A stretch of DNA of 64,000 bases from Otis tarda (GCA_026413225.1 CM048552.1:162886053-162950052), one strand, 5' to 3'. Shown: positions 13,501-26,333, numbered from the stretch's first letter. Program-made: numbers and translations. The notes: a model not told the origin generated them from the sequence alone.

Positions 13501-14899
13501 AAAAACCCATTCAAATCCCAGAAGAAATCAAATCCTTTTTACATGTACAAAGTAGTCAGAGAAAAGCAAGAGGTTGAAATTTTTCCAGTACTGGTTCTTA
13601 TGGCAAGTTCAAGAAAACATTTCTTTGTGATATTTTACTATTTAAAAGTTTTACTTTATTAGTAGGATGTTATCATCATGGTGTAATGCAACAATAATTT
13701 GATGTGATTGAACAACATTAATAAAATACAATAGTTAATAATATGATGTGATGGACAGTCATAGTCGTTCACATGTTATTTTGACGGGCCAGTCTAAATA
13801 GCTAGTGTTTCAAAGGACATCATATCAGAACACATAGACTGAATAGCTTCTCCTGAAACCCTAGGACGTGATTATAATAATCAGCTTACTGCTTTGCCTT
13901 TGCTGGAAGCTGTTTCCTATTTCTATGGGTTCAAACTAGTGCTGCTATGTCATCTCAAAGAATTTCGGATAAGATTGCATCAGAATGAGAGCACACATTT
14001 GTTGAGTTTTTATACATTTATGCATCAACATAAAATGTACAAAAAGGTATCCTCTGAACATACATATTGCTTCAAAATTATAATGGAAGAATTCTTATAG
14101 GATTCTTATAGGAAATATTTTAGAACTTCTTAGTGCATAGACAATCACCTAAATATTTTTGTCTCCTTAAGTACTTTTTACGTCAACTTTTGGATACTTT
14201 TTTTTTTATTTACTAAGCTTGAAGAATTATTTCATAATTCCAAAGAAAGATTCCCCAAAATGAATTAATAATAGCATTTGATAGGAATTTAAATTAATCT
14301 TATTAAAGGCAGAGTACAAGTCATTTTTTAAAGAGCCATGTAAAAGTGGAAGAAATAAATACAGCATGACTACCTTCATGATACCTTATGTGACAGTATT
14401 AGATGGAATATCAAATCTTAACACATTTTGTTTCAGATTTACTACTATAATGCTTTTGCTTTACCTGTTAAACTGTCTTTATCTCACTCCATTAATTTTC
14501 TCGTTTTTACCCTTCTGATGCTTTCCACCATCCCAGTGGAGGGAGAGTGAGTGAGCAAGTGTGTCATACAGTGTGTCCCAGTACAGGGATTAAACCATGA
14601 CAAAGCTCCAGAATTATATTTTCCTGATATAGTGTAAATATATGTGACATCATTTGAAGATATTCTATTTCATGATATATTCTGAAACAAGTTTCCTTTC
14701 CCTAGCTTTCAGCATATGTGAATTTGCTTTGCTTAAGTTCTTAGACGACCAAAGACTATGAGACTGTTAACACAGAAAAAAATCAAAATAAAGTAAAAAC
14801 CCTTGAGTTAATGAACTGTTTCCCACAGTAAAGTTTGTAAACTTAAGCTCTGCATGCTGCTGCTGAGCTTTTGATATATGCAGAGCTCGGGTGCAGTAA
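10546..14899. other. AT-rich unique sequence
   Basis: About 4.3 kb with no recognised gene or LINE/LTR piece. It holds short simple repeats: (AAAAC)n at about 11342-11364 and a GTT-to-GTTT run at about 13266-13300. Several T runs of 10-15 bases also occur. Confidence 0.55.
13266..13300 (+). repeat. Compound (GTT)n(GTTT)n microsatellite
   Basis: Three to four GTT units pass directly into about six GTTT units, seen in the sequence. Confidence 0.85.
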
Positions 14900-16325
14900 G
14901 TCATAGAATCATAGAATCATAGAATCATAGAATGGTTAGAGTTGGAAGGGACCTTCAAAGGTCATCTAGTCCAACCCCCCTGCAAGAGCAGGGACATCCC
15001 TGACTAGATCAGGTTGCTCAGAGCCTCATCCAGCCTGGCCTTGAACACTTCCAGGGATGGGGCATCCACCACCTCTCTGGGCAACCTGTTCCAGTGCTCT
15101 ACAACTCTCATTGTAAAAAATTTTTTTCTAATATCTAATCTAAACCTAGCTCCTTCTAATTTAAACCCATTACCCCTTGTCCTATCACAACAGGCCCTAC
15201 TGAACAGTTTCTCCCCATCTTTCCTGTAGGCCCCCTTGAGGTATTGGAAGACCGCTATCAGGTCTCCCCGGAGCCTCCTCTTCTCCAGGCTGAACAGCCC
15301 CAACTCTCTCAGCCTGTCCTCATAGGAGAGGTGCTCCAGCCCTCTGATCATCTTGGTGGCCCTCCTCTGGACCCTTTCCAACTGGTCCATGTCCTTCTTG
15401 TGTTGGGGGCTCCAGAACTGGACGCAGTACTCCAGGTGGGGTCTCACCAGGGCAGAGTAGAGGGGCAGAATCACCTCCCTCGACCTGCTGGCCATGCTCC
15501 TCTTGATGCAGCCCAGGATGCGGTTGGCCTTCTGGGCCGCAAGGGCGCATTGCCCGCTCATGATGAGCCTCTCGTCCACCAGCACTCCCAAGTCTTTCTC
15601 CTCAGGGCTGCTCTCAATCCATTCTCCGCCCAGCCTGTATTTGTGCCTGGGATTGCCACGACCCAGGTGCAGGACCTTGCACTTGGCCTGGTTGAACTTC
15701 ATGAGGTTGGCACGGGCCCACCTCTCCAGCCTGTCAAGGTCCCTCTGGATGGCATCCCTCCCTTCCAGCGAGTCGACGGCACCACACAGCTTGGTGTCAT
15801 CGGCGAACTTGCTGAGGGTGCACTCTATCCCACTGTCCATGTCGCCGACAAAGATGTTGAACAGGGCCGGGCCCAACACGGACCCCTGAGGGACGCCACT
15901 CGTGACCGGTCTCCACTTGGACATTGAGCCGTTGACCACCACTCTCTGAGTGCGGCCATCCAGCCAACTCCTTATCCACCGAGTGGTCCACCCATCGAAC
16001 CCATGCCTCTCTAGTTTAGAGAGAAGGATGTCATGCGGGACAGTGTCAAAAGCTTTGCACAAGTCCAGGTAGACGATATCCGTTTCCCGTCCCTTGTCCA
16101 CCGATGCTGTTACCCCGTCATAAAAGGCCACCAAATTGGTCAGGCACGATCTGCCCTTGGTGAAGCCATGTTGGCTGTCACCAACCACCTCCTTGCTCTC
16201 CATGTGCCTTAGCATGGTTTCCAGGAGAATCTGCTCCATGACCTTGCCAGGCACGGAGGTGAGGCTGACCGGCCTGTAGTTGCCCGGGTCTTCCTTACTC
16301 CCCTTTTTAAAAATGGGGGTCATGT
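14900..16325 (-). mobile_element. CR1 LINE, 5'-truncated, young copy
   Basis: On the minus strand the element begins inside the reverse-transcriptase domain near 16325, where homology to the neighbouring copy stops. It runs through the rest of ORF2 and a short 3' UTR and ends at 14900 in four tandem copies of an ATTCTATG-type octamer. The remaining coding part has no stop or frameshift, which argues for a recent insertion. It is followed, after about 120 unrelated bases, by a second CR1 in the same orientation. Confidence 0.96.
15004..16325 (-). pseudogene. CR1 ORF2 fragment: reverse transcriptase and C-terminal domain
   Basis: An open frame of 444 codons starts at an ATG (16338) in flanking DNA, so only about the last 440 residues are CR1. 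Reverse-transcriptase motifs are visible with that numbering: YRPVSLTSV (21-29), motif [10 protein letters not shown] (90-98), motif [11 protein letters not shown] (147-156) and the catalytic FADD (178-181). The CR1 C-terminal region follows ([27 protein letters not shown]), ending [11 protein letters not shown]. The endonuclease and the N-terminal part of the polymerase are absent because of 5' truncation. It therefore cannot make an active ORF2 protein despite its intact frame. Its protein is about 96% identical by eye to the copy at 16539. Confidence 0.93.
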
Positions 16326-16444
16326 CTGACCAGCTCATACCATGTAAGCAGTATGTCTTCTACACATAAAAAGGACTGCTCTGGCATATGGAGTACCTTC
16401 ATGCTCTCCGTCTTTAATGACCTTGGTTGTCTGCATAGTTGTTT

Positions 16445-19282
16445 CACAGAATCATAGAATCACAGAATGGTTAGGGTTGGAAGGGATCTTCAAAGGTCAT
16501 CTAGTCCAACCCCCCTGCAAGAGCAGGGACATCCCTGACTAGATCAGGTTGCTCAGAGCCTCATCCAGCCTGGCCTTGAACATTTCCAGGGATGGGGCAT
16601 CCGCCACCTCTCTGGGCAACCTGTTCCAGTGCTCTACAACTCTCATTGTAAAAAATTTTTTTCTAATATCTAATCTAAACCTAGCTCCTTCTAATTTAAA
16701 CCCCTTACCCCTTGTCCTATCACAACAGGCCCTACTGAACAGCCTCTCCCCATCTTTCCTGTAGGCCCCCTTGAGGTACTGGAAGACCGCTATCAGGTCT
16801 CCCCAGAGCCTCCTCTTCTCCAGGCTGAACAGCCCCAACTCTCTCAGCCTGTCCTCATAGGAGAGGTGCTCCAGTCCTCTGATCATCTTGGTGGCCCTTC
16901 TCTGGACCCTTTCCAACTGGTCCATGTCCTTCTTGTGTTGGGGACTCCAGAAGTGGACGTAGTACTCCAGGTGGGGTCTCACCAGGGCAGAGTAGAGGGG
17001 CAGAATCACCCTCCTCGACCTGCTGGCCACGCTCCTCTTGATGCAGCCCAGGATGCGGTTGGCCTTCTGGGCCACAAGGGCGCATTGCCGGCTCATGTTG
17101 AGCCTCTCGTCCACCAGCACTCCCAAGTCTTTCTCCTCAGGGCTGCTCTCAATCCATTCTCCGCCCAGCCTGTATTTGTGCCTGGGATTGCCACGACCCA
17201 GGTGCAGGACCTTGCACTTGGCCTGGTTGAGCTTCATGAGGTTGGCACGGGCCCACCTCTCCAGCCTGTCAAGGTCCCTCTGGATGGCATCCCTCCCTTC
17301 CAGCGAGTCGACGGCACCACACAGCTTGGTGTCATCGGCGAACTTGCTGAGGGTGCACTCTATCCCACTGTCCATGTCGCCGACAAAGATGTTGAACAGG
17401 GCTGGGCCCAACACGGACCCCTGAGGGACGCCACTCGTGACCGGTCTCCACTTGGACATTGAGCCGTTGACCACCACTCTCTGAGTGCGGCCATCCAGCC
17501 AACTCCTTATCCACCGAGTGGTCCATCCATCGAACCCATGCCTCTCTAGTTTAGAGAGAAGGATGTCATGCGGGACAGTGTCAAAAGCTTTGCACAAGTC
17601 CAGGTAGATGATGTCATTTGCTCGTCCCTTGTCCACCGATGCTGTTACCCCGTCATAAAAGGCCACCAAATTGGTCAGGCACGATCTGCCCTTGGTGAAG
17701 CCATGTTGGCTGTCACCAACCACCTCCTTGCTCTCCATGTGCCTTAGCATGGTTTCCAGGAGAATCTGCTCCATGACCTTGCCAGGCACGGAGGTGAGGC
17801 TGACCGGCCTGTAGTTGCCCGCGTCTTCCTTACTCCCCTTTTTAAAAATTGGGGTTATGTTCCCTCTCTTCCAGTCATCGGGGACCTCACCAGACCACCA
17901 CGATTTCTCAAATATGATGGCCAGTGGCTTGGCAACTTCATCTGCCAGTTCCCTCAGGACGCGCGGATGGATCTCATCAGGCCCCATGGACTTGTGCACC
18001 TTCAAGTTCCTTAGATGGTCCTGAACCTGCTCTTCGAGCACCGTGGGCGGTTCTTCATCCTCACAGTCCCTGCCTGTGCCTTCCACAGCTTGGGTGGGGA
18101 GACAAGAGCCCTTATCAGTGAAGACTGAAGCAAAAAAGTCTTTGAGTACCTCAGCCTTCTCCACATCCCGGGTAACCACGACACCCGTTACCTTCCCGAG
18201 GGGGCCTACATTCTCCTTGGATTTTCTTTTGTCCCCTACATACCTGTAAAAGCTTTTCCTGTTACTTTTTATATCCCTGGCCAGATTCGATTCCATCAGG
18301 GCTTTAGCCTTCCTCACCCTATCTCTGGCCGCTCACACAGCCACTCGGTAGTCCTCCCAGGCTACCTGTCCCCGCTTCCACCCTCTATAGGCTTCCTTCT
18401 TTACTTTCAGTTGGTCCAGGAGCTCCTTGCTCATCCACGCTGGCCTCCTGGCCTTTTTGCCCGACTTCTTCTTCATCGGGATGCACCTCTGCTGAGCTTG
18501 GACGAGGTGCTCCTTAAATATGGACCAACTTTCCTGGGCCCCTCTTCCCTCCAGGGCCGCCTCCCATGGCACTTTGCCCATGAGGTTCCTGAAGAGGCCA
18601 AAGTCCGCCTTCCGGAAATCTAGGGCAGAGAGCTTACTGTGCAGTTTCCTCGCCGCCCCGTGGATCTTGAATTCCACCGCGTCATGGTCACTGCAGCCAA
18701 GGCTGTCCATCAGTTTCACGTCCCCCACCAGCCCCTCCCTGTTGGTGAGCACAAGGTCAAGCATGGCACCCCTCCTTGTCGGCTCCTCTGTCGCCTGCAG
18801 GAGGAAGTTATTGTCCACGCATTCCAGGAACCTCCTGGACTGCCTGTGCCCTGCCGTGTTGTCTCTCCAACAGATGTCAGGGTGGTTGAAGTCCCCCATG
18901 AGGACCAGGGCTTGTGACCGCTGTGAGGCTGCTCCTATCTGCCTATAGAGCGCCTCGTCCGCTCTGTCTTCCTGGCCAGGCGTCCTGTAACAGACCCCCA
19001 CCGTAACATCCCCCGTCCGTCCCTGTCCTCTGATCTTGACCCATAAGCTCTCTGTCAGCTCCTCCCCCATCCCCAGGCGGAGCTCTACGCACTCCAGCCG
19101 GTTGCCGACATAGAGAGCGACACCCCCTCCTCGTCTTCCCTGCCTGTCTTTTCTAAAAAGCCTGTACCCCTCCATGTTGACGCTCCAGTCGTAAGAGTTG
19201 TCCCACCACGTCTCCGTGATGCCAACAAGGTCGTAGCCCTGCTCGCGTGCACGCATCTCCAGTTCTTCCTGTTTATTCCCCA
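16445..19282 (-). mobile_element. CR1 LINE, nearly complete ORF2, young copy
   Basis: The minus-strand element starts at the GGGAATAAACAG codons near 19280, just upstream of the endonuclease, and ends at 16445 with ATTCTATG-type repeats. ORF1 and the 5' UTR are missing. This is the longest and best-preserved LINE in the window. Homology beyond 19282 stops abruptly in AT-rich host sequence. I see no clear target-site duplication, which is normal for CR1. Confidence 0.96.
16539..19280 (-). pseudogene. CR1 ORF2: endonuclease plus reverse transcriptase, one in-frame stop
   Basis: This is the LINE polyprotein that nicks the target and copies its own RNA onto it. The first part (read from an ATG at 19319 in flanking DNA) is an apurinic-type endonuclease: TETWW (residues 35-39), GDFNHPD (142-148) and SDHD (210-213), which holds the catalytic His. 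A TGA at 18335-18333 then interrupts the frame. Reading resumes in the same frame through AARDR into a 592-codon stretch to 16539. This holds reverse-transcriptase motif [10 protein letters not shown] (238-246), motif [11 protein letters not shown] (295-304), FADD (326-329) and the CR1 C-terminal domain. No frameshift is seen. The stop aligns with an intact CGA codon at 48881 in another copy, so a single CpG transition probably explains it. Confidence 0.93.
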
Positions 19283-22200
19283 AATAAATAATAAAGTTAA
19301 TTGTCTTAACTAGCAACACACAAAAAAGAATACATTTAAAAAATATATATGTTATATATCTTCTTTGATTAAATAACTGTACAGACTTTTGTTATAATGC
19401 TACTGTGAATAATTTCTCAGAAAAAAAATGAAAGGCTGAAACATAGTCTTCATGAGTATGTTGTTTTTCAGTCAGGAATTTTGGTCCAAGAAGCTAAAGA
19501 AGCGGGAGCCTAACACATTCTGAAAGTAAGACTATTTGACTGGCACACTCTGAAGCTGGGGCTAGTTTGCATTCCTGCATTTTATTCAATGCCTGTTTAA
19601 TACAAAACAAATAAGGCCACTGAGAGGATTGGACTAAGAACAAGATAAGCTTCTTCCTTCTGGATACCCCAGAGGATGTATCCATTCTCTCCTGCGTAGC
19701 TTCTCTTCCGCCTTCTCTTTAGAGTATTGGGTAAGTACAGTCCCCTCCTTATTTCCCTCTGATGTCAGGAAAATTCCTGAAAAGTGGGAGCTGTGGTAAT
19801 GCATTTCTCCATGTTGGCAGGGAAACTAACAGCATTTTTATGGTCTACATTGCTTTAGCTATGATTCTATTTTACAAAGACTGAAGAGGACCTCTGAATT
19901 CCCACATTATGTGGGGATTATGGATTGTGTGTCCAAGGCCAGCTCCTGGGAAATCTGTGGTGTGTAAATGCTTATGTCTCTGTGTGTGTGTGTATGTGTG
20001 CATTTGTGTGTGTGTGTGTTAGCAAGGGGGATCTAGAGTAGGGCTGTGGTCTCGAGGGCTCATACATCCAGGTGAGAGCAACTGGGGAGACAGGGATCCA
20101 GGGGCAGGTAGATAGACTGAGTATCTGAGCCCAGCTTCCGGGGGCAATCATATTACACATATGGATAAATCTTGAACTAATGGACTTTCATCCTGCTCTG
20201 CCTGGGAATAGTGAGCAGCATGAGACCCTGAATACTGTGTTCATGTGAATGCTCTGTGTCTGTCTATGATCTGTGTCGTCAGACATGTTTATCAGAAGCT
20301 TAACATCTAGTGGCTAATTTCTCGAGCACTTCAGAATGCAAGTATTTAAAGAAAAAAAACCCAGGTTTATGAGAACAGGTGGAAAAGAAATATTAATGAG
20401 AACTTCTCCTTATGTATTGTATCGTACATGTGTATTGTACACATGAATTTGTGTTTGCTGGGAATACATGCTCAGGGTCACTACTCGTTGGTCCTGGGGA
20501 CATGTAGCAGTGTCAGCCTTGCCTCTATTGGTTAGCTGGATTTGTCTGTCTTCTAGCAGCTACTCCAAGGTAAAATGTTTTTTTGCCTTGTGTTACTTGG
20601 CAGTTTCGCATAACTCTCTAAATAGCATGATTTCCTGAGACACTTTTAAAAATTTCTTTTACTTCTTGTCCATCTCCAGCCCATGTTTGGAGTATGGTTT
20701 CAGCTCAGCTGGTTTGAATAACTAGGCTAGGACAGACTTCTGGATTTTGTACTGCCTTTCCAAAGGAACTTGGTCTTAAAGAAGAATGATTGAAATATAG
20801 GCAATGACACAGACTTAATAAACTAGTAGCATATATATTGTTTGGAATTTTCTTAGGAATAAAATTGTCTCTAATTACAAAAACAAAGAAAATTAATAAA
20901 GAGAAAGGAAACTAGAATTAAAATGATATAATATAAAGGAGCTGAGAAGTGTTGACAATATAGGTTGAAAATCAGATTCAAAATCATCAAAGAAAATTGA
21001 AAAGGAAGAATATTTATCAAGATTAGACAAAGCCAGATTCTCAAATTTTGTGTGAGAAAAGAAACAATGAGGCAATGACAGGCTTACATGATTTTTTATT
21101 TTTTAAATTAGAAACATACATTAAATAAATTGAATCAGAGAACTGTGGATACCAGGCTAAGTAGATTATGGAAGCTGGAGTGGAGGGAATGCTAAAGGAA
21201 AAATCTAGGACAGGAAGAAGAAAAAAAAAAACAACCCAGAAAAAGCTTGGAGAAGTTTAGACAAAGTGTTTTGCAACAAATTGCAGAACCATTACACTGA
21301 AAATGGAGAAGAATTATTTCAGTAGGAATGTTTTTTCCCTTGTAATCACACACACCTAAGCACTCCAAATGTTATCTGAAGTGTCTGTAAAGTATCCACT
21401 ATAAAGTCTACCACAGCTCACAAAGCAGTTTCCAGTTCTATAAACTAAGAAAATCTATACATATACTTGAAGAAAGACTAAAAGTCACAGCTGTGAAGTT
21501 CTGTGAAAGGGGAAGAAGAAACATCAAAGGTGCTGCAAAAATTCTACTCTCAGCAGTATGAAATTTGATGGTCTCCATGCCAAAGGGGAAAAGAGAATGA
21601 TCTCAAATGTTTCCTCAAAAATTAATGTGTTGAGAATTTCTCTCTGTGCCAAAATCTAGTGATCAATTGAACACTGAGTACTTGAGCAAAACATAAAGAA
21701 GGAAAATTCAATATTTTAACAGCAGTGAAAACAAATATACATTCTGCTATGCACACTATCTTTTTCTGTGATCAGTACCTAATGCTTAATAGGAAAGTGA
21801 AAAAAAAAATCTTAAACATTGTATATGAAGGGCAGAAAAAAAAAATCTTTCTGGGCTGCTGTAAGCGATAAGCAGAGCCATGAAAAATGCATTTTGTAAA
21901 ATAAAATATTTTGAAAAGTAGAAGTACAGCTGAATCTAGTGCTAAGGCTATTTGAAATGGGAAGGAAAGTAGAACTACAACAGGAAAAAAAGCTCTTACA
22001 GATAGCCACTGCATTTTTCATACAAAAAAAAAAAATGTCATAGAATTCAAAGTTTCAACATTTATTTGACTTTTTTTTTTTATCTACTCTTTTTATTGAA
22101 TAGGCTGGAACAAGTATTTTCTGAAAAAAAAAATATTTTCAAGCATTAGTCTAAATCTCCACTTTGTCCTTGGTGGTTACTACTTACTGTTGTACCTGCA

Positions 22201-24208
22201 GTGCATAATAGGCTAGGGTATACTAAACCTAGTAGCTGGTGATCTGAATTACTGTTCTCTTGACATTAGAAACCATTCTAGTGAACTGTGACATCAGTAA
22301 CTGTAATGTTTTGTGAACTCTCCATGTTTGTAGACACAGTAAAAGCAATTGAAACACTCAGCTTATTGGTGTTTCTCCCTGCCAAAGTAGTATATACTAC
22401 AAGAAATTTTTTTTTGTCTTTTGAGTGATGTTATTTACAGTGTACAAGGCACTGAAATTTCCACTAGTTCCCTCACAAAGCCATTTTATATCTACTATGG
22501 GAACGTTTTAATATAACAATTTTTTCTTAAATTTATCTATTTATTTCTTTTTATTTTCTTTGCACCTCGTTTGCACGTTCTCACTCTTCAGTACAAATAT
22601 TTTCATTTTTCTTTTTAATCTTTCAGCCAAGCATTATATATTTAATTTATTTAAGATGTGCTCATATGTCAATTCTTCAGGCACCTTGTTCTGAAGTCTT
22701 TCCAAGTACAGCTTATCTTTCTTTTAAAGACTTACCTGTAAGTGAAAGGAATATATTGAGTACAAGGGGCTAGTCTCCAGGCAGATATATATAATGTACT
22801 TATATGTCCCTGGTCTACGGCATTGATTTCTGTTCAGATTATGAGAATATTTTTATCTACTAATAGACAGTAAACTAATTTCTAGTGTTCTGCTTAATAT
22901 CTCATTTAGGCATGTTTTATTGTCATAGCTTAGTGGTTTCTCAGAGTCATTATACTTCTCTAAGTGATGAGAGATAACGAGGATTTCTATAGAAAGCATG
23001 ACTGAGGTGAAAGTGGTACCTCTTGTTCTTAACAGAGGTGATATAATGGTATTTAAAAATTTCAGATATACTGAGGCTGATTAGTGGAAATGTGTAGCAG
23101 GTGCAGAATCCCACATGAAGAATAGAAGTAAACCCAGGAAATTATTCTTTAATGAGCTATTAAGCAGATTATTGCACAATAAACATATCCCTTAACAAAA
23201 AAAACAAGAAGCACAGTAAGTATATTTTACTTCCTTTTTCACCCTTAAAAACTTCTGGTTTACTTTTTATTGTCCTTGTTTTTCTCACTTCTCTTAAGTG
23301 CAGTTCTGGGTCATTTAGCACTTGTCTTTCCTCCAAAACAGAGTCTTGATCATGTGTGTTTGACATTTTACTTTCTGTTGTTTTTAGTAACGATGGCTCA
23401 ATTTGATGGATGGTCACATTGAAATACACAACCTGCTGAAAACATCTTACATGGTTTAAAAATATAACATAGTTATGTGAGAGTTTATCAGTGTATCTAG
23501 CACACATTAGCAAGATGTTCCACATACTTCTAATGATTACTTTGAGTTCTTAAAAAATCATTACAATTTTTCACTGTGGGATCATTCTGTGTCATCATTC
23601 TGTTCTTTAAATGATACATGCTGTCACCTGAAGCAGAAAATATTTGGATAAGAAATTATGTCATCACTCATGGCATAATTATTGTCTGGTCACTAATAAA
23701 TGATAACTGATACTCACTACAGTTTTATAGTTTGTCCACATACAGATGCCCAACCTCAGAAGTATTTACTGAAACTTAAAGATCAGAAAATATTAAGTTC
23801 CTACCCTCCTTTTGAAAGCCCTTTTTTAAAAAAAACATGGACATATCAAAATAATTTCTATACATGCAGTCTCTATATATGACATTGAAAAATTACTTAT
23901 GTTCAGGGAGTAGTCATTGATTGTTAAAAAAAAAACCACCACCACTACTCTTCAGTATTTGTTACTGAATAACAGTCAACAATTCACTTCATCTACATTC
24001 TGGCTTCTGAAATTAAAATCCCACCCTAGCAGGTTGTTCGCTGCTTTGCTCTTTGTATCCTGGTTGATATCCAGCTTGCAGTGTGGAAAAGTTTGGGTTT
24101 CCCGCAAGTCATCTACCATGTCTACTGGCTGTGTGTGAATGTCTTGGATGACTTGGAAGTTCTCATATGGCACTAGAAAATTTTATTTATGATAAAATCT
24201 TTGTTTTG
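19283..24208. other. Unique sequence, no gene seen
   Basis: No coding gene recognised. A (TG)n tract lies at 19979-20020. The 400 bases around it (19900-20290) are clearly richer in G+C than the surroundings and might be an unassigned repeat. The rest is AT-rich with short A and T runs. Confidence 0.5.
19979..20020 (+). repeat. Imperfect (TG)n microsatellite
   Basis: TG dinucleotides with a few interruptions (TA, CA, TT) run for about 40 bases. Confidence 0.88.
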
Positions 24209-25180
24209 AAAAGACCTCAGGAAATCTAGAAGATCAACTAGTCCAACTTCCCACCCAAAGCACATATAATTAGAGAATGTTACTCAGGGCCTGCTCCAGC
24301 GGAGTTCACATCTCCACGGATAAAGACATCTCAATCTCTTGATACAGTGTTTGATTATGCCAATAGTGATTTTTACCCATTTTTGTCTAATCAGAATTTG
24401 ACATCTTCCAAGTTGTGTCTGCTGCCTCTTGTCCTATCACTGTGTGTCTCTGAGATCCAGACCTCAATAAACCCTTTAATTAGGTGTCTGTAGGCAGCAC
24501 CATGGTCTCCCCTGAGCCTTTTCTTCTCAAGGGCGAACAACTCCTGTCCTTTCAACCTCTTCTCATTTGTCACGTGTCCCAGCCCCCTAATGATTTTCTT
24601 GGCTCTCTGCTTGACTTGTTACAGTTAAGCCAACTGTGCACTGAAGAGCCCAAAATTGTCCACAGTTCTCTGGATATGGTCTCACAAGTTCTGAACAGAA
24701 GGAAGCAATCGCTGCTCCCAACCTACTGTTTTCACTTTTGCGTACAAATCTCAGTAGGCAGTTGATGATCTTTGCTGCAAGAACATCTTGTTTTCTACCA
24801 GGATACTCACATCCTTTTCTGCAAACCTGTTTTCTAGCCAGTCAGCCCCCCAGCTTCTGCTGTTGCATCAGGTTGTTCTGTCACAGGTAGAGCCTATGGG
24901 TTTTAACTTTGTTGAACTTCATGAGGTTTCTCTTGGACTATGTTTGCAGTTAGCAACTCTGTCCTCTAGCAAGATAAATGCTCCTCCTAATTTGCCCAGA
25001 ATTTAAGAATTTAAACAATATTGGCACTGGCCTTGATCACTGAGACACGCCACTCCTAACTAGCTAAGAGTTGGACTTCGTGCTATTGATCATAATCCTT
25101 TGAGACAGAAGATCCAGTCAATTTCCTATCCACCTCGTAGTCCACTTATTCAATCCTTACATCACTAATCTGCCTGTAGA
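24209..25180 (-). mobile_element. Old CR1 LINE fragment
   Basis: Minus-strand reading gives scattered CR1 protein signatures broken by stops and frameshifts. Examples are a KWTTRWI-like segment near 25130, a FVELHEV antisense counterpart of CR1 motif C-proximal sequence near 24910, and LEKKRLRGD near 24510. The 3' end near 24209 matches the usual AGGTCATCTAGTCCAAC zone but carries no clean octamer tail. It is much more diverged than the copies at 14900-19282. A solo LTR begins 12 bases beyond, and I do not see CR1 resume on its far side. Confidence 0.85.
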
Positions 25181-25186
25181 GGAATC

Positions 25187-25191
25187 CACAC
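25187..25191. repeat. 5-bp target-site duplication, left copy (cacac)
   Basis: CACAC directly precedes the LTR start and is repeated at 26329-26333 directly after it. Confidence 0.85.
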
Positions 25192-26328
25192 TATCGCAGT
25201 TCAGCCCCGATCGGGACCAGACTACCCAGTCTCTCTCTCACTCCCCCCACCCTCCTAGAGAATAGGAGGAGATGATATAAGAAAAATGGCTCGAGGTTTG
25301 AGATAAGGACAGGGAGAAAATCCTTAAAGTTACTGTCACGGGCAAAACAGACTCGACTTGGGGAAAACTATTCATTTATTTCTAAAATTAGCAGGAGAAT
25401 GAGACAGGGAACAAGATAACCTCCCCCCACCCCTCCCTCTTCTCAAGCTTAACATTATCTCTACTACCTTCCCCCCCTGAGCAGCACAGGCAGGGAGAGG
25501 GAATGGGGGATGTGGTCAGTTCATCATACGTTGTTTTACACCGCTGCTTCATGGTTGGGGGAAGAACTCCTCGCATTCCTCCCCTGCTCCTTCGTGGGGT
25601 CCCTGTGGGGACCACAGTCCTTCATGAAACTGCTCCAGCGTGGGTCATCTCTTCCACGGGGTGCAGTCCCTCCAGAACAGCTGCCCTAGCGGGCCCTCTA
25701 TGGGCCACAGCCTCCTTCGGGCATCCACCTGCCCTGCTGTGGGGTCCTCCATAGGCTGCAGGTGGATCTCTGCTCTTCCGTGGACCTCCATGGGCTGCAG
25801 GGGGACAACCTGCTCCACCATGGTCCTCACCACAGGCTGCAGGGGAATCTTGGCCAGGAGCCACATTACTCCTCCCCCTCCTTCTTCACTGACATTGGCA
25901 TCTGCAGCTGTTCCTCTCACAAGAAAAATTCTTCACAACAGGCTGGCAGACACCTCTCAGGATCTTTTTTACATCTCATTCACATCTCATCTCCTCTCCA
26001 TTTCTTGCAGCCAGGCTGGGCCAAGTCCGGCCCAGTCGGCTGCCTGGCAGGAGGCCAGAGGGTGAGGCCTGCAAGGCCCATGAGGCTCACGCCTCCCCCT
26101 CTCTGCCCCCACTCAGCTCCTTCACTGCTCTTTTTTTTTTTTCTGTTTTCCCCTTCTTAAGTACGTTGTTATCACGGGACATTCTTCTACCAATTGGTTC
26201 AGCCTTGGCCAGCAGTGGGTCCGCCCTAGGCCCGGCCGAGTCCACTGAACAAAGGGGAGCAACTTCTAGCAGTTTCCTACAGAAGCTACCACCTTAGCAC
26301 GCCCCCCTCACTAAACAAAACCAGAACA
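25192..26328 (-). mobile_element. Solo LTR of an endogenous retrovirus, complete
   Basis: A 1137-bp LTR. Read on the minus strand it starts TGTTCTGGTTTTGTTTAG and ends CTGAACTGCGATA, a decayed version of the CTACGACA end seen in the 44888 copy. Perfect 5-bp duplications (cacac) flank it and there is no internal retroviral sequence, so it is a solo LTR left by LTR-LTR recombination. The middle (about 25600-25860) consists of degenerate ~45-bp repeats around CTGCTCCAGCGTGG and CCATGGGCTGCAGG. A 5-bp duplication fits ERVL- or ERVK-like groups; family assignment is inferred. It carries no gene; short open frames in its GC-rich part are incidental. Confidence 0.93.
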
Positions 26329-26333
26329 CACAC
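26329..26333. repeat. 5-bp target-site duplication, right copy (cacac)
   Basis: Matches the copy at 25187-25191 and sits directly after the LTR terminus CCAGAACA. Confidence 0.85.

Noticed and set aside
14900..14935. CRISPR-like or satellite array of the ATTCTATG-type octamer
   Set aside because: These short tandem octamers are the normal CR1 3' tail and are found at the ends of the other CR1 copies here.
15244..15927. 227-codon plus-strand open frame (and its counterpart at 16866-17462)
   Set aside because: It is the antisense shadow of the CR1 reverse-transcriptase frame; both copies show the same pattern.
19471..19737. Possible host exon between a TTTTTCAG and a GGGTAAGTACAG
   Set aside because: The splice-like signals are good, but the enclosed sequence has stops in all frames I tried and no recognisable product.
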